A DNA stretch of 37,651 nt from Pseudomonadota bacterium (lineage in GTDB: Bacteria > Pseudomonadota > Gammaproteobacteria > QQUJ01). Shown here in pieces: positions 24,267 to 32,687 of this stretch. The notes below the pieces were generated by a model, which was given only the letters and a program-made list of their open reading frames with translations, was not told the DNA's origin and did not search any database. A program made the translations under genes and the position numbers. Position 1 is the first letter of the stretch. Every line of letters begins with the position of its first letter. Location of the stretch: the NCBI GenBank assembly GCA_008501635.1, contig QQUJ01000011.1, forward strand, positions 1 to 37,651, in the 5' to 3' direction.

Positions 24267-25409
24267 TCAGGCATGTTCGGAAGCCGCGGCCCGCTGGCGG
24301 TCGGCCGACGGATGCTCGGTCGCGGGCGGATCGTCACCATGCTTGGCGCGATACATCTCGCGATCGACATCCTCCAGGACGGCATGGAAATCGGTATCGG
24401 CCACCTGGATCTCACGAACGCCAAAGCTGCATCCGAAATCAACGCCGACTTCTGCGGCCAAATCCTGAATCCCTGTCTCCAGGGTCCGGGTGATGCGTGC
24501 AGCCTGCTCGGCGGTGGCTTCGGGCAGGATCAGCACAAATTCGTCGCCGCCGTAGCGGGCCACCAAATCGGAGCTGCGCACGGCACGGCGCATCAACTTG
24601 CCCATCTCGCGCAGTACGCGGTCGCCTTCGGCGTGACCCCGGGTGTCGTTGACGGCCTTGAAGCGATCCATATCGGCGAAGATGATGGTGGCGTGGTGCT
24701 CGCCGCGGTTGAGCAGCTGAAACACCAGATCGGCGGACTCGTAGAGTCCGCGTCGATTCAGTATTCCCGTCAGCGCATCGTAGCGGCTGAGCTGTTTCAA
24801 TTCGCGCTGCGAGCGGGTAATCCGCTCCATCAAGACGTAGCAGTAGAGCACGATCAGTGCCGAAAAAGCGCAGAGGAAGATCAGCCCCCCGCTGAGCTGC
24901 TCCATGGAGGTGCCGTAGCGTATCGTCAGTGCCAGAGCGCCGCCAATGAACGCACCGATGATCGATTCACGAAACAGCGGCATACCGTAACGCATGCCAT
25001 TACCCATGATGACCATGGCGTAGGCGAGCAACGATACGGGTATGGCATAGGGATCATTGATAACGCAACTTGTCACCATGCCCAGATCGACCCACATATT
25101 GAACCGGCAACGTTTCAGGGAGCAGTGACCCCTCGATGCCTTGAAATAGGCGAAGGTGTTGAATACGCAGTAGAGGGCGAGCAATCCGTTCAGGTAGGTT
25201 AACGGGATCCAGTACGGCGCACTCTCGGGGTTGAGGTTGAAATAGATGAAACCAAGCAACCCGAACAGGTAACGTGTGAGAAACTGCAGGCGTTGTTCGG
25301 ACCAACTGGGAATACTCACTTCACTGCTGGAATCGAGCAGGTGGTATTGCCCGCGGCGGCGGTCCTGGCCTGAGCGGCGCTCGCGAGTTTTCTGGGGGTT
25401 TGCCGACAC
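24267..25409 (-). CDS. Membrane-bound diguanylate cyclase (GGDEF)
   Basis: This 380-residue protein has five to six membrane helices in residues ~45-215 and a C-terminal GGDEF domain (~225-365). The active-site motif is intact (GGDEF, 287-291), with DALTGILNRRG at the domain start and FADMDRFKAVND upstream. An allosteric I-site RSSD (278-281) lies five residues before the motif, so product inhibition by c-di-GMP is expected. It makes c-di-GMP from GTP and probably senses an envelope or membrane signal. The start is GTG 25409, supported by GGAGGG seven bases upstream. The gene is divergent from the sulfurtransferase gene. Confidence 0.92.
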   Translation of the reverse strand: MSANPQKTRERRSGQDRRRGQYHLLDSSSEVSIPSWSEQRLQFLTRYLFGLLGFIYFNLNPESAPYWIPLTYLNGLLALYCVFNTFAYFKASRGHCSLKRCRFNMWVDLGMVTSCVINDPYAIPVSLLAYAMVIMGNGMRYGMPLFRESIIGAFIGGALALTIRYGTSMEQLSGGLIFLCAFSALIVLYCYVLMERITRSQRELKQLSRYDALTGILNRRGLYESADLVFQLLNRGEHHATIIFADMDRFKAVNDTRGHAEGDRVLREMGKLMRRAVRSSDLVARYGGDEFVLILPEATAEQAARITRTLETGIQDLAAEVGVDFGCSFGVREIQVADTDFHAVLEDVDREMYRAKHGDDPPATEHPSADRQRAAASEHA

Positions 25410-25587
25410 TCAGTGTCCCTCCGGAGTGATTCCCTGTCGGGGATTGGGTCTTGCTCGGCCGCCCTGAACCTTTCCTTGATCAGGGGCATCCGAGCGAAGG
25501 GGGCGAAAGTAGCATGAGTTGCGGGGAACGGGCAAAGACAGGCACTCTTCCAGACCGGGAACCACAACCCGCACCGGAGCATTGGTC

Positions 25588-26430
25588 ATGACCCATCGAA
25601 CGCTGATCGACGCCACGGAGACGGCTGCACATAGGGACGATCCCGGCTGGGTCATCGTCGACTGCCGCTTTAGTCTGGCGGATCCCGCAGCAGGTTATAT
25701 CGCGTACCAAAACGGCCATCTGCCGGGTGCGGTCCACGCGGATCTGGAGCGCGATCTTTCCGGACCGGTGACCCCGGAGACAGGCCGACATCCGCTGCCG
25801 GATCCGCGGAGGCTGGCGGACCGTTTCGGCGCCTGGGGAATCGGTCCGGGGATACAGGTGGTGGTTTACGATGATGTGGGCGGCGCCTTTGCGAGCCGGC
25901 TCTGGTGGTCGCTGCGCTGGCTGGGGCATGAGGATGTGGCCCTGCTCGACGGTGGGCTGGGCGCCTGGGTGGCGGTGGGTTTTGCGCTCTCGACGGCCCT
26001 ATCCCAACCGACACCCCGCGTGTTTGGCGGGAAGTTCTGTCCGGAGTTTTCCACCATCGATACCGTGGAGCTGCAGGCTCTCAGCGCAGGGTGGCTGCTC
26101 GATGCACGTTCGCCGGAGCGCTACCGTGGGGAGCAGGAGCCCATCGATCCGGTGGCGGGCCATATACCCGGGGCTGTAAGCGCTCCTGTCGATGGTAATC
26201 TGGGGTCTGACGGCCGATTTCTTCCCACCGCGGCACTGCGTGAGCGGTTCGAGCGCCTGCTGGCGGGAGCTGCCCCGACAGCGGTAATTCACTACTGCGG
26301 ATCGGGGGTGATGGCGTGTCACAATCTCCTGGCAATGGAGCATGCCGGTTTGACCGGGTCGCGCCTCTACCCCGGATCGTGGAGTGAATGGATACGTGAT
26401 CCCAGCCGCCCAATCGAACTGGGTGGCTAA
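25588..26430 (+). CDS. sseA: 3-mercaptopyruvate/thiosulfate sulfurtransferase (two rhodanese domains)
   Basis: From ATG 25588, preceded by CGGAG, this is a 280-residue tandem rhodanese. The N-terminal domain (~1-125) has VIVDCRFSLADPAAG, GHLPGAVHADLERDLSG and the linker DGGLGAWV. The C-terminal domain (~150-278) carries the catalytic Cys237 in the loop CGSGVMA. The family uses CGSGVTA for mercaptopyruvate and CRKGVTA for thiosulfate, so mercaptopyruvate is the better guess; Met replaces Thr at the last variable position. It moves sulfane sulfur to cyanide, thioredoxin or other thiols in the cytoplasm. Its stop overlaps that of the convergent DUF423 gene by four bases. Confidence 0.9.
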   Translation: MTHRTLIDATETAAHRDDPGWVIVDCRFSLADPAAGYIAYQNGHLPGAVHADLERDLSGPVTPETGRHPLPDPRRLADRFGAWGIGPGIQVVVYDDVGGAFASRLWWSLRWLGHEDVALLDGGLGAWVAVGFALSTALSQPTPRVFGGKFCPEFSTIDTVELQALSAGWLLDARSPERYRGEQEPIDPVAGHIPGAVSAPVDGNLGSDGRFLPTAALRERFERLLAGAAPTAVIHYCGSGVMACHNLLAMEHAGLTGSRLYPGSWSEWIRDPSRPIELGG

Positions 26431-26789
26431 TCGCCGCGTAGCGCCCCGATCAGAAACAACAACCAGGCGAGCATCATGAGGCCACCCCCCAGGGGCACGA
26501 CCGGTCCGAGGGAGGGTATTCCGGCCAGGGTCTTGAAGTAGATGCCCCCGCAGAAGCCGACGATGCCGCCCAGCAATAACCACGCGGACCAACGCCACAA
26601 ACGGCGCTGCGGACGATGCTGCTGCGCCAGACCGATCAGCAGCAGCCCCAGACCCTGCGACATCTGGTGTTGGACCGCAGTGGTGAAGGCTGCCGCGGGA
26701 GTGCCGGTCAACAGGTGAGCGCCTATGCCACCGAAGACGAGCGCCAGCAAGACATTACCCGCCCCTATGACCAGCCAGCGTTGTGCCAT
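26427..26789 (-). CDS. DUF423 (YgdD-like) membrane protein
   Basis: This 120-residue protein has four membrane helices. The DUF423 pattern is present: ALVFGGIGAHLL in the first part, TAVQHQMSQGLGLLLIG, then GIVGFCGGIYFKTLAGIPSLGPVVPLGGGLMMLAWLLF. The function of the family is unknown. It starts 2 bp after the stop of the FMN-binding split-barrel gene on the same strand, so the two form a small operon. Confidence 0.9.
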   Translation of the reverse strand: MAQRWLVIGAGNVLLALVFGGIGAHLLTGTPAAAFTTAVQHQMSQGLGLLLIGLAQQHRPQRRLWRWSAWLLLGGIVGFCGGIYFKTLAGIPSLGPVVPLGGGLMMLAWLLFLIGALRGD

Positions 26790-26791
26790 GG

Positions 26792-27268
26792 TTACTCCTC
26801 GTTTTCCAGTGCCTGGAGCGTGTCGGCCGATAAGGTACGTGCAACACCCAATCCGCCGACATAGCGCGCCTCAGCGATAAACAGGCGCAGTAGCATGAAA
26901 TCGCTGAACTCAAAAAGTTGCCTGGCTGCCGGGAAGCGGTTCAGGTACCGTTTGGCGGCAGTACCGCAGTGGCCGTCGTCGCGGTCCACCACGACCACAC
27001 GACCGGTAAGCGTCAGGCGACGCAGTGTTTGTGGGTCGTGGCGGCCGTCGTCGGGTTCACCGATCGAGAGCGCTGCGCGGGGGTTTTCCAGCAGTGCACG
27101 GGTATGGGCCGCAAGCAGCGAGAGCAGCAGCAATATGCTGGCCAGCCCCGGCTCCGTCGCGTAGGCGACCTGTGCGGCGATCGGGCCATTCCGGCCACAG
27201 GCGGCCAACGCCGCCCAGCGCCCGCCATGGATCAGTCTGAGCATGCTTGTGCGATCCTGGTGTTGCAT
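26792..27268 (-). CDS. Pyridoxamine-phosphate-oxidase-like FMN-binding split-barrel protein (HugZ-type)
   Basis: This 158-residue protein has the split-barrel pattern of HugZ-like proteins: GGRWAALAACGRNGPIAAQVAYA, LSLLAAHTRALLENPRAALSIGEP, LTLTGRVVVVD and a C-terminal ARYVGGLG. HugZ proteins bind FMN or heme and some degrade heme, but this one lacks the C-terminal DUF2470 extension, so only the barrel is supported. It heads a two-gene unit with the DUF423 protein and is divergent from the NERD-domain gene, with 94 bp between the starts. Confidence 0.82.
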   Translation of the reverse strand: MQHQDRTSMLRLIHGGRWAALAACGRNGPIAAQVAYATEPGLASILLLLSLLAAHTRALLENPRAALSIGEPDDGRHDPQTLRRLTLTGRVVVVDRDDGHCGTAAKRYLNRFPAARQLFEFSDFMLLRLFIAEARYVGGLGVARTLSADTLQALENEE

Positions 27269-27362
27269 GCGGTCTGCGTATCCTCCCCAGGGAGTGTTGA
27301 ACCGAAGGAATGTGGCACGTATTCTACCCGACCCTCTTGGCGGCTTAACGATACACCCCGGT

Positions 27363-27938
27363 GTGAATCACTTCTCTCCCTACTTGCTGTGGTTGACCAT
27401 TGGCGCGGGCGCACTGCTGTTGGTGGCGTTATTGATCATGATCTGGCGGCGCGGCCGTTCGGACCGCGGCCGGATGCGCCGCGTGCTGAAGCAGCTCAGT
27501 GGCGTCTATCTGCAAGAGGTGCTGATTCCTGACGGGTTGGGCGGTGAGATCCAGATCGACTACCTGGTGCGTTTGCCGGACAGGTTTCTGGTGATTGACC
27601 TCAAGGAGATGAGTGGCGTGCTGTTTGGCTCCGAGCAGATTGATGAATGGACCCAGATTGTCAATCGGCGCAGCTACCGTTTCCGCAATCCTCTCCACGA
27701 TAATCGGGCGCGTTGTCAGGCGGTGGCCGAGCTGGTCAAGCCCAACGAGGTGCTGGGGCGGGTCGTGTTTACCGATACCGGCGAGTTTCCCCGTGGGCGG
27801 CCACAGGGTGTCTCCACCATGGCGACGTTGATCGGTGATCTGGCTCATCCGCAAATGGCAGCGCCTCGGCCTGACTTGGATAAGGTCTGGCAAAAACTGA
27901 CTCATCTGGCCACGCCTGCCCCACCCATCAAGATTTAG
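27363..27938 (+). CDS. Membrane-anchored NERD-domain protein
   Basis: The likely start is GTG 27363, giving MNHFSPYLLW and 191 residues; an earlier in-frame ATG at 27243 would overlap the divergent gene. One membrane helix (~8-30) is followed by a NERD domain (~40-165): LKQLSGVYLQEVLIPDGLGGEIQIDYLVRL, FLVIDLKEMSGVLFGSEQIDEWTQ and FRNPLHDNRARCQAVAEL, a pattern shared with restriction-type nuclease folds (D-D/E-x-K). The visible D and the K of IDLKEMSG fit the PD-(D/E)xK site. It may process nucleic acid near the inner membrane; the biological role of such proteins is unknown. Confidence 0.85.
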   Translation: MNHFSPYLLWLTIGAGALLLVALLIMIWRRGRSDRGRMRRVLKQLSGVYLQEVLIPDGLGGEIQIDYLVRLPDRFLVIDLKEMSGVLFGSEQIDEWTQIVNRRSYRFRNPLHDNRARCQAVAELVKPNEVLGRVVFTDTGEFPRGRPQGVSTMATLIGDLAHPQMAAPRPDLDKVWQKLTHLATPAPPIKI

Positions 27939-27959
27939 GCGCGATTATCGGCTGCTGGC

Positions 27960-28033
27960 TCCCACTTTTTGTCGATTACAACCGCCTGTTTCTAGGCACT
28001 CCGAATAATTTGCTTAAAACAAGAAAAGTGGGA
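27960..28033. repeat. Spaced inverted repeat in convergent intergenic region
   Basis: TCCCACTTTT (27960-27969) is the exact reverse complement of AAAAGTGGGA (28024-28033), with 54 bp between. It lies between the NERD gene stop and the EF-G-like gene stop, in AT-rich DNA that also holds a T-run after 28040. It could form a long-loop hairpin that ends transcription from either side. Confidence 0.5.
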
Positions 28034-28089
28034 AATAGTAAATTTTTTAGGCGTCTTGAAATGGATCATGTGAGAGAGTCCGACTTTTA

Positions 28090-30132
28090 TTAGTGTTTAT
28101 TGGCTGCCTGATGCTCGCTGATGATTGTTTTCTGGATGTTTGCCGGTACCTCTTCATAGTGACTGAACTCGACGCTGTAGGTGCCTTGCCCCCCGGTCGC
28201 ACTCTTGAGAAAGGTCTGGTAGTCGCTGATCTCTGCCATCGGGACCTCCCCCTTGATGCTCAATAGTCCGCCCATCAGGCTGTCGGTGCTGCTGATTCGC
28301 CCGCGTCGTCCAGGCAGGTCACCGGATACGTCGCCCATGGCCGCTTCCGGCACCGTGATATCGATCTTCACCACGGGCTCCAGCAGGACGGGCTTGGCCT
28401 TTTCCACCGCCTCCTGAAAGGCCTTCTTGCCGGCAGCGACGAACGCAACTTCTTTGGAATCTACCGAGTGGTGTTTGCCGTCACAGACGGCAACCTTGAT
28501 GTCATGCAGCGGGTATCCGGCAAGAAAACCCTGCTCCATCGCCTGCCGCACCCCTTTCTCGACGGCGGGGATGAACTGGCCGGGGATGGCGCCCCCTACG
28601 ACCTCGTCGATGAACACAAAACCCTCGCCGCGCGCCAGAGGTTCGACACGTAGATGCACCTCGCCGAACTGTCCCGCTCCGCCGGTCTGCTTCTTGTGGC
28701 GATGGTGACCCTCGGCCGTGGCGCGAATCGTCTCCCGATAAGCGATGCGCGGTGGGCGGGTTGCGACCTCGACGTTGTAGCGGTTCTTCATCTTCTCCAG
28801 CACGATGCGCAGATGCAGCTCACCCAGACCGCGGACGACGGTTTCGTTGGTGGCCGGTGAATGTTCCACCTGAAAGCTGGGATCCTCCGCGCTCAGCATC
28901 GCCAGTGCCCGGCTGATTTTCTGATCGTCCACGTGGTGGCCGGTCTCGATCGCCAGGCCGTGCATGGGTTGCGGGAAGAGCATGGGGCGCAGACAAACGC
29001 CGCCATCCTCCTGGGAGTCGTGCAGCACCGCATCGAAATGAATTTCGTCGACCTTCGCGACAGCGCAGATCTCACCCGGCAGTGCGTGGTCGATCTCCAC
29101 CGTCTCCTTTCCCATCAACCGGTAGAGGTGTCCCGCTTTGAACGGCTTGCGGGCATCGCCGATGTAAAGCTGGCTGTCACTGCGGACCGTGCCCTGGTGA
29201 ATACGAAAGATGCCCATCTTGCCGATGAAGGGATCGGTAGTGACTTTGAAGACATGGGCCAACACATGCTTGTCGGGATTGTGCTCGGCGACAAATTCGT
29301 CCTGCTGACCGTCGGTCTCGCGCAGGAAGACATGGGGATTGCCCTCATGAGGATTGGGCATCAGCTTGACGATCACCTCCAAGAGTTCCGGTATCCCGGC
29401 GCCGCTCCTGGCGGAGGTGAAACAGATCGGAATCAGGTGACCGTTACGCAGCGCCTCTTCGAAGGGCTCGTGTAACTGCTCCGGGCTCACCTCACCATGC
29501 TCCAGGTAGAGCGCCATCAATTCCTCGTCGACCTCCACCACCTGGTCGACGATTTCGGTATGGGCGTCGGTTACCGAGAGAATGTCGGAGTCACCATTGG
29601 GGTTGAAAAAACAGTCGACCACCGATTGCCCGCCGTTGGCCGGCAAATTGATGGGCAGGCATTCGCTGCCGAAGAGTTCGCGGATCTGAGCAAGCAATCT
29701 GGTGAGATCGATGTTCTCGGCGTCGATCTTGTTGACAATGATCAGCCGGCAGAGATGCTCTTCGCCGGCGCGCTCCATCATGCGATGCGTCACGGTATCA
29801 ATGCCGGACTGCGCATCGATGACGATCGCCGCCGTCTCCACCGCTTCGAGCGCGGCGTAGGCTTGTCCGAGAAAATCGGGATACCCCGGGGTGTCGATCA
29901 GGTTGATCAGCCGTTTCTGATAGTCAAAACTGGCAACCGCGGAGGCCAGCGAGTGCTGGTGTTCTTTCTCTTCCGGATCAAAGTCGCAGACGGTGTTGCC
30001 GCGCTCGATCGTGCCCGGAGTCTTGATGGCGCCGGCTTGATGCAGCAAAGCCTCGACCAGCAACGTCTTGCCGGCGCCGCCTTGGCCTACGAGTGCAAGG
30101 TTGTGGATGTCTTCGGTGGAATAGCCGGGCAT
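28090..30132 (-). CDS. Elongation factor G-like GTPase (EF-G2/FusA2-type)
   Basis: This 680-residue protein starts at ATG 30132 after a GAGGAGG ribosome site; the open frame extends further upstream without similarity. All five EF-G domains appear present. The G domain has P-loop GQGGAGKT (16-23, against AHIDAGKT in canonical EF-G), DTPGYPDF (80-87) and VNKID. The residue after DTPG is Tyr84, where translational GTPases carry the catalytic His. Switch I reads EKEHQHSLASAV and lacks the usual RGITI. Domain IV and V regions (GHHRHKKQTGGAGQFGEV, GRRGRISSTD) are conserved. Such EF-G2 paralogues bind ribosomes in some species but usually do not replace EF-G. It is monocistronic. Confidence 0.92.
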   Translation of the reverse strand: MPGYSTEDIHNLALVGQGGAGKTLLVEALLHQAGAIKTPGTIERGNTVCDFDPEEKEHQHSLASAVASFDYQKRLINLIDTPGYPDFLGQAYAALEAVETAAIVIDAQSGIDTVTHRMMERAGEEHLCRLIIVNKIDAENIDLTRLLAQIRELFGSECLPINLPANGGQSVVDCFFNPNGDSDILSVTDAHTEIVDQVVEVDEELMALYLEHGEVSPEQLHEPFEEALRNGHLIPICFTSARSGAGIPELLEVIVKLMPNPHEGNPHVFLRETDGQQDEFVAEHNPDKHVLAHVFKVTTDPFIGKMGIFRIHQGTVRSDSQLYIGDARKPFKAGHLYRLMGKETVEIDHALPGEICAVAKVDEIHFDAVLHDSQEDGGVCLRPMLFPQPMHGLAIETGHHVDDQKISRALAMLSAEDPSFQVEHSPATNETVVRGLGELHLRIVLEKMKNRYNVEVATRPPRIAYRETIRATAEGHHRHKKQTGGAGQFGEVHLRVEPLARGEGFVFIDEVVGGAIPGQFIPAVEKGVRQAMEQGFLAGYPLHDIKVAVCDGKHHSVDSKEVAFVAAGKKAFQEAVEKAKPVLLEPVVKIDITVPEAAMGDVSGDLPGRRGRISSTDSLMGGLLSIKGEVPMAEISDYQTFLKSATGGQGTYSVEFSHYEEVPANIQKTIISEHQAANKH

Positions 30133-30433
30133 GGGGGCCTCCTCGGCGCCGCCCAGGAAGTGGGTCAGTGACCCTACCCCCCGCCCGCTCCCATAGGTCG
30201 GGTTGCCTCTGTGGTGGATGTGATCACATTGGCGGTTGCGGCCTCGATGGTCTCCGCCGCGCCACCGCTGCGATGTTCTCTGTTCTGTTTCAAGGATAGG
30301 TAGCGTGCGGAGCTGGTGCTTGTCAACCTGGATCGGGACCATGCGTTGGCAAGCTCTGCCTTGGCAGTTACTGGAAGGGCGGTGTAAGGTGGTCGCGCGG
30401 TGCCGACGCACCCATTGAGATTCGGAGGGCACG
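30133..30433. other. 301-bp divergent intergenic region with palindrome
   Basis: This is the region between the EF-G-like gene (minus) and the DUF4389 gene (plus). It contains the perfect 12-bp palindrome ATGTGATCACAT at 30218-30229, about 90 bp upstream of the EF-G-like start, and a GGAGGG ribosome site just before 30434. No gene is supported here. Confidence 0.5.
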
Positions 30434-30922
30434 ATGGAAAAAGAAGAACTGCGTGAGCATTTGACCGCCCGCGATACCTGGATACGCGGGCTCTATATAC
30501 TGCTGTTTGCCGTCATCTACAGCATTGCGGGCCCGGTGCTCGCGGCGGTCGTAGTGTTCCAGTTTGTAGCGCGCCTGATAACCGGCGAGGTGAACGAGCG
30601 CCTGTTGGAGTTTGGGCAGCAGTTGAGCCGCTATCTCTACGACATATTGCGCTTTTTTACCTTCAACATTGATGAGAAGCCCTACCCCTTTGCGCCCTGG
30701 AACAGATCCACCGACAGCGACCCTCCCGCGGTTTCTGGTGAGACTCCAGGCCCGGCCAGGTCGCCGGCGAAGAAAAGCGCGCCGAAGAAACCGGCGGCAG
30801 CGAAGAAAAAGTCCGCGACGCCGCGTCGCGCGGCGCCTAAGAAAAGCCCTATCCAATCCACGGATCAGGCGGAGGGAGATGAGCCGCCAGCGCTGCCGCC
30901 TGGTGACGAACCGAACCGCTGA
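30434..30922 (+). CDS. DUF4389 membrane protein with lysine/alanine/proline-rich tail
   Basis: This 162-residue protein has a DUF4389 core in residues ~1-95: RDTWIRGLYILLFAVIYSIAGPVLAAVVVFQFVARLITGEVNERLLEFGQ with two membrane helices, followed by LYDILRFFTFNIDEKPYPFAPW. After residue ~110 comes a low-complexity tail of repeated KK, KP and AA blocks like histone H1 or AlgP C-termini, ending in an acidic stretch. The core function is unknown; the tail could bind nucleic acid or acidic polymers at the inner face of the membrane. GGAGGG gives a good start at ATG 30434. Confidence 0.88.
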   Translation: MEKEELREHLTARDTWIRGLYILLFAVIYSIAGPVLAAVVVFQFVARLITGEVNERLLEFGQQLSRYLYDILRFFTFNIDEKPYPFAPWNRSTDSDPPAVSGETPGPARSPAKKSAPKKPAAAKKKSATPRRAAPKKSPIQSTDQAEGDEPPALPPGDEPNR

Positions 30923-30930
30923 GTTTCCGC

Positions 30931-31254
30931 TCAGCGCTCCAGCAGATCGAGCTTGCCCTCCTTGTCGCGCCAATCGTCGGCGTCAGGGGGGGGGTCCTTT
31001 TTCTGCACGATGACCGGCCACTCGGCGGCAAGTTCGGCGTTAAGCGCGATAAAGTGTTGCTGAGATTCGGGTAGCTCGTCTTCTGACAGAATCGCCTGTA
31101 CCGGGCATTCAGGCTCGCAGAGTGCGCAGTCGATACACTCCTCGGGGTCTATCACCAAATAATTGGGGCCCTCGTGGAAGCAGTCTACCGGGCATACCTC
31201 CACGCAATCGGTGTACTTGCACTTGATGCAGTTCTCGGTGACAACGAAGGCCAT
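30931..31254 (-). CDS. fdxA: FdxA-type 7Fe ferredoxin
   Basis: This 107-residue protein is a bacterial-type ferredoxin with a 3Fe-4S and a 4Fe-4S centre. By comparison with Azotobacter ferredoxin I, C9, C17 and C50 should bind the 3Fe-4S cluster and C21, C40, C43 and C46 the 4Fe-4S cluster; C25 is the extra conserved Cys. The C-terminal extension [22 protein letters not shown] is standard for FdxA. It transfers electrons at low potential in the cytoplasm. It follows iscR by 10 bp on the same strand and so is expected to share its Fe-S-sensing promoter. Confidence 0.95.
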   Translation of the reverse strand: MAFVVTENCIKCKYTDCVEVCPVDCFHEGPNYLVIDPEECIDCALCEPECPVQAILSEDELPESQQHFIALNAELAAEWPVIVQKKDPPPDADDWRDKEGKLDLLER

Positions 31255-31264
31255 CGCGTTTTAC

Positions 31265-31738
31265 TCAAGCGGCGTTGCGCCGACTGTGCAGGTTGCGACG
31301 TCCGTTCAGATCCTGTTCGCCGGCGCGCTCGCGCACCTTGGGCTGGTTGACCAGGTTGGCGAGCGTTATCCCATCGAGGAAGGTGTGGATCTGATTGCTC
31401 AGTTCGGTCCACAGATCGTGAGTCAGGCACCGCTCACCGTCCTGGCAGTTGCCTTGACCGCTGCACTTGGTGGTATCCATGTTCTCGTCGACCGCCGAAA
31501 TGATCTCCGCGACACTGATGGTTTCAGCCGTCCGGGCGAGGCGGTAGCCGCCGTGGGGGCCGCGGGTGCCTTTCACCAATCCCTGGCGGCGCAATTTGGC
31601 GAACAGCTGCTCGAGGTAGGAGAGCGAAATCCCCTGGTACTCGGAGATATCCGCCAGGGGTACCGGCCCAAGTTTTTCGTGGATGGCCAGATCGAGCATG
31701 GCGGTAACGGCATAGCGCCCTTTGGTCGTGATACGCAT
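31265..31738 (-). CDS. iscR: Rrf2-family Fe-S regulator IscR
   Basis: This 157-residue protein has a winged helix-turn-helix ([43 protein letters not shown]) and the [2Fe-2S] ligands C92, C98, C104 and H107, at the same numbers as in E. coli IscR. With cluster bound it represses Fe-S assembly genes through type-1 sites; the apo form acts on type-2 sites. A good type-1 site lies ~120 bp upstream. Unlike the classic layout the next gene is fdxA rather than iscS-iscU-iscA, so this copy is separated from the isc operon, or a second isc locus exists outside the window. Confidence 0.94.
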   Translation of the reverse strand: MRITTKGRYAVTAMLDLAIHEKLGPVPLADISEYQGISLSYLEQLFAKLRRQGLVKGTRGPHGGYRLARTAETISVAEIISAVDENMDTTKCSGQGNCQDGERCLTHDLWTELSNQIHTFLDGITLANLVNQPKVRERAGEQDLNGRRNLHSRRNAA

Positions 31739-31860
31739 TTCACTACTCCTCTTTGCGTGGTCAACCCCGACGGTGGCTGCGACGGCTGGATTCTCGGCCT
31801 TTGTTGATCGTGGAGGGGCTTATGCAGGATTCCACGGCCGCCTGTGTAATTCACGCTAGA

Positions 31861-31885
31861 TTACCCGAGTTACTCTGTCAACTAT
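31861..31885 (-). promoter_or_regulatory. Type-1 IscR binding site upstream of iscR-fdxA
   Basis: On the minus strand the site reads ATAGTTGAC, seven bases, then ACTCGGGTAA. By hand it matches 20 of 25 positions of the E. coli type-1 consensus (ATASYYGAC...GTCRRSTAT) and shares TTGAC and ACTCGGG with the E. coli iscR promoter sites. A perfect -35 hexamer TTGACA (31876-31881, minus strand) lies inside it, so bound IscR would block the promoter, as in autorepression. The -10 is not clear. Confidence 0.75.
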
Positions 31886-31994
31886 AGCGTTGTTTCTTAA
31901 GACAGGCGGTTGTTAGGATGGTTCTCCTTTCTTGCCTCGTAGTTGGCAGAGGTGTGATTGAAGCGATGTGGCATTCCCGTTCTGCGGAGTCGAT

Positions 31995-32687
31995 GTGAAC
32001 ACCCCTATTCTCGAACTCGAGGCGTTGTCCAAGAGTTACCATGAAGGTGAAGCGCGGCGCGAAATACTGCGGGAAGCGAACCTGCGTCTCCAGGCGGGTG
32101 AATTTGCCGTTCTTCTGGGGCGCAGCGGCAGCGGCAAATCGACGCTTTTGAACCTGATCAGCGGTATCGACCTCCCCGACCATGGGCAGGTGCGCGTCAA
32201 TGGTGTCGAACTGACCCGATTGAGTGAGCGCGATCGAACGCTGTTTCGTCGCCGCCATATCGGTTTCATCTACCAGTTCTTCAACCTGATCCCGATCCTG
32301 AATGTCTGGGAAAATCTGGTCCTGCCGCTGGAGCTGGGGGGCGCTCTCACAGCAGCACAGTCGCGCCGTGCGCAGGAGCTGTTGGCGAGGGTGGGTCTGG
32401 GTGACAGGCGGAAGAGCTTCCCCGATCGGCTGTCGGGAGGCGAGCAGCAGCGCTTGGCCATAGCCCGCGCCCTGGTCAATCGGCCGGCTGTGCTGCTCGC
32501 CGACGAACCCACGGGCAATCTGGACGCCGCGACAGGGCGTCAGGTGCTTGATCTGCTCCACGAAGTGCTGCGCGATGCCGGCCACACGGTGTTGATGGTG
32601 ACGCACAGCGTTGAGGCCGAGCGTTTCGCCGACCGCGTTTTCGAGTTGCGCGATTACGGGGTCAGGGAGCGCGCGCCATCGTGCTGA
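31995..32687 (+). CDS. ABC transporter ATPase, AttE/LolD-like
   Basis: This 230-residue subunit starts at GTG 31995, with GGAG about seven bases upstream; an in-frame GTG at 31968 is less likely. Walker A is [10 protein letters not shown]-loop [11 protein letters not shown], signature [15 protein letters not shown], Walker [13 protein letters not shown] and H-switch MVTHSVE. GGEQQR and the partner permease put it in the LolD/MacB/FtsE group. It is the first gene of a three-gene set (ATPase, FtsX permease, AttH) equivalent to AttEFGH. The permease GTG overlaps its stop by 7 bp. Confidence 0.9.
   Translation: MNTPILELEALSKSYHEGEARREILREANLRLQAGEFAVLLGRSGSGKSTLLNLISGIDLPDHGQVRVNGVELTRLSERDRTLFRRRHIGFIYQFFNLIPILNVWENLVLPLELGGALTAAQSRRAQELLARVGLGDRRKSFPDRLSGGEQQRLAIARALVNRPAVLLADEPTGNLDAATGRQVLDLLHEVLRDAGHTVLMVTHSVEAERFADRVFELRDYGVRERAPSC

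Noticed and set aside
30218-30229. ATGTGATCACAT as a CRP site
   Set aside because: CRP half-sites TGTGA and TCACA need a 6-bp spacer; here they overlap directly. Kept only as a palindrome.
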